Assembly: GCA_022661535.1 (NCBI GenBank)
Contig: JAKULF010000001.1
Coordinates: 2,666,001-2,730,000 of the forward strand
DNA: 64,000 nt
Direction of reading: 5' to 3'
Origin: Eutypa lata
Taxonomy: Eukaryota > Ascomycota > Sordariomycetes > Xylariales > Diatrypaceae
The notes under the pieces are model-generated. The model did no database searches, was not told where the DNA came from, and worked only from the letters and a program-made list of their open reading frames with translations. Position 1 is the first letter of the stretch, and each line of letters starts with the position of its first letter. Positions 59,103 to 64,000 of the stretch are shown one piece after another. Both the position numbers and the translations under genes were made by a program.

Positions 59103-60932
59103 ATGACAAAAGTAGGTTCTAGGCTGGCTACTGTAGCTCTCGCACTAGCGGCGTGTTATCCGGTCGTTGAAGCGACGTTGTGTCGCAACTTGCCCGGTGA
59201 TAGAGGCTGGCCGTCGAAGTCGGATTGGAATGGTCTGAATAGCACTGTTGGGGGACGGTTGATCGAAACAGTCCCTCTCGGGTCTGTCTGCCATGAACCT
59301 AACTACAATGAAGCAGAATGCAATGCTCTTCGTGCCACTTGGGAAGATGGAACTACACAGTAAGCAATCCAAAGTTCCACAATCAGAGATATAGGAATTC
59401 TAACAACCAAAAAAAAAAAGCATCGCCTCTTCTTCGTCCACATTGAATCAGTTCTTCGCGAACCGAAGCTGCGACCCGTTCATGGATCCATCCGAGCCTT
59501 GCAATGTTGGTTCTTACATAAGCTACGCAGTGAATGTGTCATCTGTGGCCGATCTGGTGGCTACGATCAAATTCGCTAACGATAAGAACGTCCGCTTCCT
59601 GGTGAGAAATACTGGCCATGAGTAAGTCCCATTGTACTTGTAAATCACCAGGGAAAAAATGTACTTAGCTAATTTGACGCTGCTGCTAGCCAACTAGGTC
59701 GATCAACGGGTCGAGGAGCCCTCGCCGCATGGACGCACTATATGAAAAGCGCTGAGGTCATAGACTGGTCTGACGCAGACTACAAAGGCCCAGCAATGAA
59801 GGTTGGGGCTGGAATCCAAGGAGGCGAAGCACAAGAATTCGCAGCTTCTCACGGGCTGCTCATTGTTGGTGGCGGCTGTCCGACGGTAGGCTTTGCCGGC
59901 GGCTATGTTCAAGGAAGTGGGCACTCGCCTGTGGATTCCACCTACGGATTGGCGGCGGACCAAACTCTTGAATTCGAAGTCGTTACGGCATCCGGAGATG
60001 TTGTCATCGCGAATCGACAAAAGAACGCGGACTTGTACTGGGCGCTTAGCGGTGGTGGCCCGGGAACCTATGGCGTTGTTACCTCTGTGACAGTTCGTGC
60101 CTATCCGGATGCAAAAACCGCCGGAGCGTCATTGTTTATCAACGCCACCAATATCCCCACGGAAACATACTACTCCGTTCTTAAGAATTATTACGCGGCA
60201 CTCCCTTCCTGGACCGACGCCCGGCTACATGGAGGATTCGCGTTCGCCTCTACATTCTTCTCCCTGACGATAACAGCATACAACCAGACTTCAGATGGAG
60301 TCAAGACGATCATGACTCCTTTTCTGGATCAGTTGGATGGCTACAACGTTTCGTACACGATCCAGTTCAATGATAAATCGCGATACTACGATCTATGGAT
60401 GGCAAGGAATTCTGACGCCATAGGAACACACTGGGGCTCTAGCGGTCGCCTCATTCCTCGAAACACCCTTGAGGGGTCCGAAAGCCTAAATGGCCTGATG
60501 GACGTCATCAAGTACCAGCTCGATGATGGAGCAATTGTTGGGGGAACTGTTCTTAACGGTTCTAGTAGGACCGGCGTCCCTAATGGGGTGAATCCAGCCT
60601 GGCGCCAAACCACAGTACTTGCGCTGACTCTCACCCCATGGGACTTCTCTGCGACGGACACGGCATGGGAGAAGATGATACAGAATCAGAGAAGAGCCAC
60701 CGAAGTGTGGGATCCGATGTGGGATTTCGTGGCTCCCAATAGTGGGAACTACGCCAACGAAGCAGATTTCGCGAAGCCTAACTGGGAGGAGGCTTTTTAC
60801 GGTACATCGTATGATGAGCTTCTCCGGATTAAGCAGAAATGGGATCCCAATGGTGTTTTCTACGGTAATAGGAACGTGGGTAGTGATCAGTGGACAGTCA
60901 GCGAGGACGGTAGAATGTGCAAGACGATCTAA
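59103..60932 (+). CDS. Secreted FAD-linked oxidase (berberine-bridge-enzyme-like)
   Basis: Three exons: 59103-59359, 59421-59621 and 59690-60932, giving 566 aa. An N-terminal signal peptide (about residues 1-25) is followed by a PCMH-type FAD-binding domain and a C-terminal BBE domain (YGNRNVGSDQW). RNTGHD (His152, across intron 2) and GGGCPTVG (Cys216) sit at the two positions that bind FAD covalently in bicovalent members of this family, so two-point flavin attachment is likely. Family members oxidise alcohols, sugars or alkaloid-like substrates with oxygen and release peroxide. The substrate here cannot be inferred. No biosynthetic neighbours are present, so there is no sign of a metabolite cluster inside the window. 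The gene stands alone in the AT-rich right-hand region. Intron 1 ends in a plain A-run acceptor (aaaag) without a pyrimidine tract, which is unusual. Confidence 0.87.
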
Positions 60933-62177
60933 ATGGTCAGGCGGTCAGCTCGTCAGGGTTATAAAAAAGCATACATGACTGGCTTTGGCATTAATAATCG
61001 GCCACAGATCCTTAAACACCTTCGCTTCGATAGCCATCATCCCCAGACCCACAAGGGTATGAAGACGGCAATGTTATTCCCTATACAATAAGGCCTAGAT
61101 AATAGAATAGATTTATTTTATAACCTTTTACTTTTACCCCTATTCTCCCTACCAACTAGTTGATCTACATCTAAGATCTAATACGCTCCACTGCCTTCTT
61201 AACATAGAAAGGCCTCTTCCAGTAGGTGAATTTCGGTGTTGATTTCAAGAAACCGCCAAGTAGTATAGCTCGTATATATTTAAGGAATGCTTTGAAATAC
61301 CGCTCAGACGCATATGTCACCCTCTATGAGTCGCTATACTTCGCGACACCTCAGTACACTTAGCAGTAACGAACTACGAGACATCATAAGGAAGATGGTT
61401 AGGGAGAATTAACCAAAGTAGACATACGAGTGTCTCTACGGAAGTGATGTGAAACGGAAGAGACGACATTACCTAAATCTACGGGGGATACAAAATGGGT
61501 GAGTCTTACGTGAGTCCCTACTGTCAGATATAAGGGATCACTGAATTGTTGTTGTTATTGTTGATCTAGGTTTTCTAATTTAATAGATCGTGGTCTTTCA
61601 TGTATGAGCTAGGTCCACATATAGAGCTTAGTAATCACCCCCTTTTTGGTCCCTGTATTCGACACACCTACCCGTCAACATTGTCTGTTTATCTTACATA
61701 AGTATACCACCGGATTCTTAATAGAACTCTTGCTATAAGAAAGATACATAATTATACTTATAAAATACTAGAAATTTAATATACTAAACTATTAGAAACT
61801 TTATCATCTTTATATCTTTAAAAAAAAAAGTGGTTATCCGAGATGTTCTCATTTAACAAGGTTACCCGAACTTGATGGGGTGGTAATCACGTGGTGGTGC
61901 CCATTTTTGGGTTGTTGGTCTGGCGTGAAGGCTGCCGTTTCCGGATCCCAAAACCTCCAGTCTTGGAGCCTTCTATGTCGCGTAGGCATCATTTATTTGC
62001 AAGATTGAAGAACACGATATGCTTGATTGCCTGATACTTACAAGTAACACTGGGTAAGCTCATCTCAAAAAACAAAGGGCTGGTGGTACAATCAGTTGTC
62101 CAATATTCATAAATATGTCTAGTTATCAAAGACGATTTGAACAGATCGAAGTGAAAAAAAGAAAGAAAAGAACAATT
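60933..62177. other. AT-rich spacer
   Basis: No gene seen. The composition turns strongly AT-rich from about 61670 to 61830, with short A and T runs. It may be decayed mobile DNA, but I see no terminal repeats or transposase fragment. Confidence 0.45.
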
Positions 62178-62330
62178 TTAAAAATTAAAAAATTACCGTG
62201 AGCAACCCCCAGATCCCACAAGCCCCCAGTCCCACAAATGCTCCCAGAGAGATTCGAACCCTCAACATGTCACTGGGACATCTGGCCGAGCAGGGCGATT
62301 TGCTTGTCCCGCGCGGCCATCTGCCCCTAT
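62178..62330 (-). mobile_element. tRNA-derived SINE-like element, copy 1
   Basis: On the minus strand the element begins with a tRNA-like head at about 62330. It has an A box TGGCCGCGCGG (62319-62309), a gap of about 47 nt and a B box GGGTTCGAATC (62261-62251) whose flanks form a 5-bp T stem with a TTCGAAT loop. A non-tRNA body with two GTGGGA repeats follows (62240-62201), ending in a T/A-rich tail. No 5' acceptor strand pairs with the 3' GGGAGC, so it is not a functional tRNA. The same body and B box recur at the window end. Internal Pol III promoter, unrelated body, simple tail and more than one copy are the marks of a tRNA-derived SINE. Confidence 0.6.
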
Positions 62331-63196
62331 AACTCATCTCAGGCTCTAACTCTCTGACGGTTAGGAATCTTATTTTAATTTCGACATATAAGTACAATGT
62401 CCAATTAATTTATCCTCAACACCACCAGCATATTTTCCTTTGCACAGCCTTCATACCTTATTGTCAACAATCCCACCATATTAATTAATACTTGACTACG
62501 TCCAACAAAAATAGGTGGAGATCTTTATACATATAATATGCACCATGTTAATTAATTTGGAAGCTTGCAACGCTACATTAAAGCCTACATGTACGCAGGC
62601 ATATACACATTATAACGATAACGCATGCTAGATTAGAGATGCGAAGGAATCTCTGGAGTGGCCTAAGTTCACTCGAACCTTATTTACAGAGTACCTCTAG
62701 ATGACATAGATATCCACAAAAAAAAAAAAAAAAAAAAACATGGCACTTAACTGAGGCATTCATTCAACTTGTTCCTATTGTGTTATCATACTTGACCAGT
62801 CAACCAAGTAGCCTTCGGGGCATCCACATGTATTGTATCGCATTCAGCAACTACAAATAGGGTGTGCATGATGACCCAACCATTGTAGTAAGAGAAAACA
62901 AATACAATGAGTTATGACTTTCCTTGTACGCTGTCATCTCAGCCATGCTATCACAAAATACGTAAGGATGCTGGTATCGTTTGTACTGCTTGGATTTGAA
63001 TAACCATACACCCTCTATTATGAAATGGAATAATCGAATCTTATTACTGCTTAATCTCAGATTATTCGAATTTGCATATTACATGTTTAACCTGTAGAAA
63101 ACATTTCCAGTACAAGCACATTGTTCATTCAACCCTTTTCCACGCAACCTTCTGATCGTTTTCAACCCAAAAAGCAACCACCACCACCGCCACAAA
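62331..63196. other. AT-rich spacer with a 21-base A run
   Basis: No gene seen. A run of 21 A lies at 62718-62738 on the plus strand. It could be a microsatellite or the A-tail of an inserted retrosequence whose body I cannot recognise. Confidence 0.45.
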
Positions 63197-63349
63197 ATGG
63201 CAACTCAGCAGCAACAGCAGAAGAAGTCCTCGAAGGCAAGTCTTTGCGAGAAGCTATCCCACATCGCAAGTTTGATATTAGGGCATTCGATGGATAGGTG
63301 GGTATGTGGCTCTTCCGCTGGAGGGTATATAGGGGTGTCTGCTCCCTAG
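63197..63349 (+). CDS. Possible gene start or decayed small gene
   Basis: An ATG in good context (cacaaaATGG) opens MATQQQQQKKSSK and then reaches either a possible GC donor (aag|gcaagt at 63236) or reads on to a stop at 63347-63349, giving 50 residues. The upstream stretch is CT- and CCACCACC-rich, as in many fungal leaders. Downstream, two frames between 63450 and 63560 look partly protein-like but cannot be joined with confidence. It may be the first exon of a gene disrupted by nearby insertions. Function is unknown. Confidence 0.25.
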   Translation: MATQQQQQKKSSKASLCEKLSHIASLILGHSMDRWVCGSSAGGYIGVSAP

Positions 63350-63898
63350 ATAGTAAGTGACAACAGGAGCTACTGATCCTTCTATCCTACACTTAAGCTC
63401 CAATCCTATGTATCACAGTGACATAACTCCCTGACATTTGAGTAACACGCCGGTAAAAGCATCTTCGAGAATCCTAAACGATTCTTACGCCTTCACAACG
63501 GCCTCCACGAATGGGTGAATGGATATGTTAGACTGGAGAAGGGAAGGAATTCAGTTGAGGTGACAGTATGGCCAAATGCCATACTTATAGTACAGATTAT
63601 ATGGACTAGGTATCCATACAATGGCATTAGTTTTAAGACATTCATCCCTTATCCCCAATGTGAAATCTACCCCCTGTATGTGATTTATTTACTGTATAAG
63701 CCTTCTAATCACCTGCAATGATAATAATAACGGGTGAGCCTATGTTGACGTAAAGGCCTGATAACATAGCAGCAATAGTTAGATATTATTAAATAAAGTT
63801 TTAATATAAAAAACAACAAGTAAATATGTAATGATTAAGTCTTACCTATTACGTACACCATATTGCTACCTCCCGAAAAGATGAAAAGAAAAAAAGGA
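63350..63898. other. AT-rich spacer
   Basis: No gene supported. The frame at 63515-63721 becomes AT-driven and random after its first 20 codons. Confidence 0.45.
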
Positions 63899-63900
63899 AG

Positions 63901-64000
63901 AAAAAAAAAAAGACACCAAGAGCTGCCCCCAGATCCCACAAACCCTCAGTCCCACAATGCTCTTAGAGAGATTCGAACCCTTAGCATCTTACAGTTGTGG
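63901..64000 (-). mobile_element. tRNA-derived SINE-like element, copy 2 (cut by the window end)
   Basis: It aligns to copy 1 over about 85 bp: the body with two GTGGGA words, then the AGAGAGATTCGAACCC block holding the B box (63980-63970 on the minus strand). On the element strand it ends in a run of 11 T (63911-63901), which could serve as a Pol III terminator or tail. The A box half lies beyond the window. The two copies differ at scattered positions, so they are independent, diverged insertions. Confidence 0.6.

Noticed and set aside
62200..62330. Functional tRNA gene
   Set aside because: The T arm and A/B boxes are present, but no acceptor stem or proper anticodon arm can be drawn.
1..64000. 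CRISPR arrays, bacterial operons, rRNA genes
   Set aside because: No regularly spaced repeats, no Shine-Dalgarno-led gene runs and no rRNA core sequences were seen. The genome is clearly eukaryotic.

Overview
This window looks like nuclear DNA of a filamentous ascomycete (Pezizomycotina), most likely a Sordariomycete. The genes carry short GT-AG introns of mostly 55-150 bp. The recognisable proteins include fungal-specific families: a WC-1 blue-light receptor, an RTA1-like membrane protein, an Inp1 peroxisome inheritance factor, an UsgS-type membrane protein and SDS23. There are no operons, and both strands are used. The genus cannot be read from the sequence. All gene models below were spliced by hand from splice sites, phase and family fit.

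Layout, left to right. The 3' end of a probable family 25 glycosyltransferase (3-356) and a doubtful two-exon fragment (723-1230). A NYN-domain protein (2077-4178, -). The RSC remodeller subunit RSC1/RSC2 (6131-9695, -), divergent from the deubiquitinase OTU1 (10649-11703, +). A seven-exon formamidase (12832-14648, -). An UsgS-like multi-pass membrane protein (15692-17135, +) and a small membrane protein (17367-17953, -). A secretory single-pass membrane protein (19972-21003, +). INP1 (22320-24573, +). A gene-empty stretch of about 7 kb (24574-31761). A disordered protein (31762-32862, -). A second empty stretch of about 4 kb. An RTA1-like gene (36923-38276, -). wc-1 (40553-43762, -). The karyopherin KAP121/PSE1 (47077-51062, -). 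SDS23 (52788-54382, +). A 78-aa two-exon gene (56742-57064, -). The last 6 kb is AT-rich and repeat-bearing, and holds one secreted FAD-dependent oxidase (59103-60932, +) and two copies of a tRNA-derived, SINE-like element.

The genes do not form a pathway or a biosynthetic cluster. Most are single-copy housekeeping or regulatory genes: chromatin remodelling, ubiquitin removal, nuclear import, light sensing, peroxisome inheritance and CBS-domain phosphatase control. Gene density is low, about one gene per 4 kb, and the long spacers hold no convincing ORF. Those spacers repeatedly contain a short palindromic word family (CCTAC...GTAGG).

I found no clear new multi-gene system. The most novel items are the SINE-like family at the right end, the 78-aa gene with a 7-nt first coding exon, the 19-nt microexon in the formamidase, a GC-AG intron in the RTA1-like gene, and an in-frame 66-nt intron directly after the GATA finger of WC-1.
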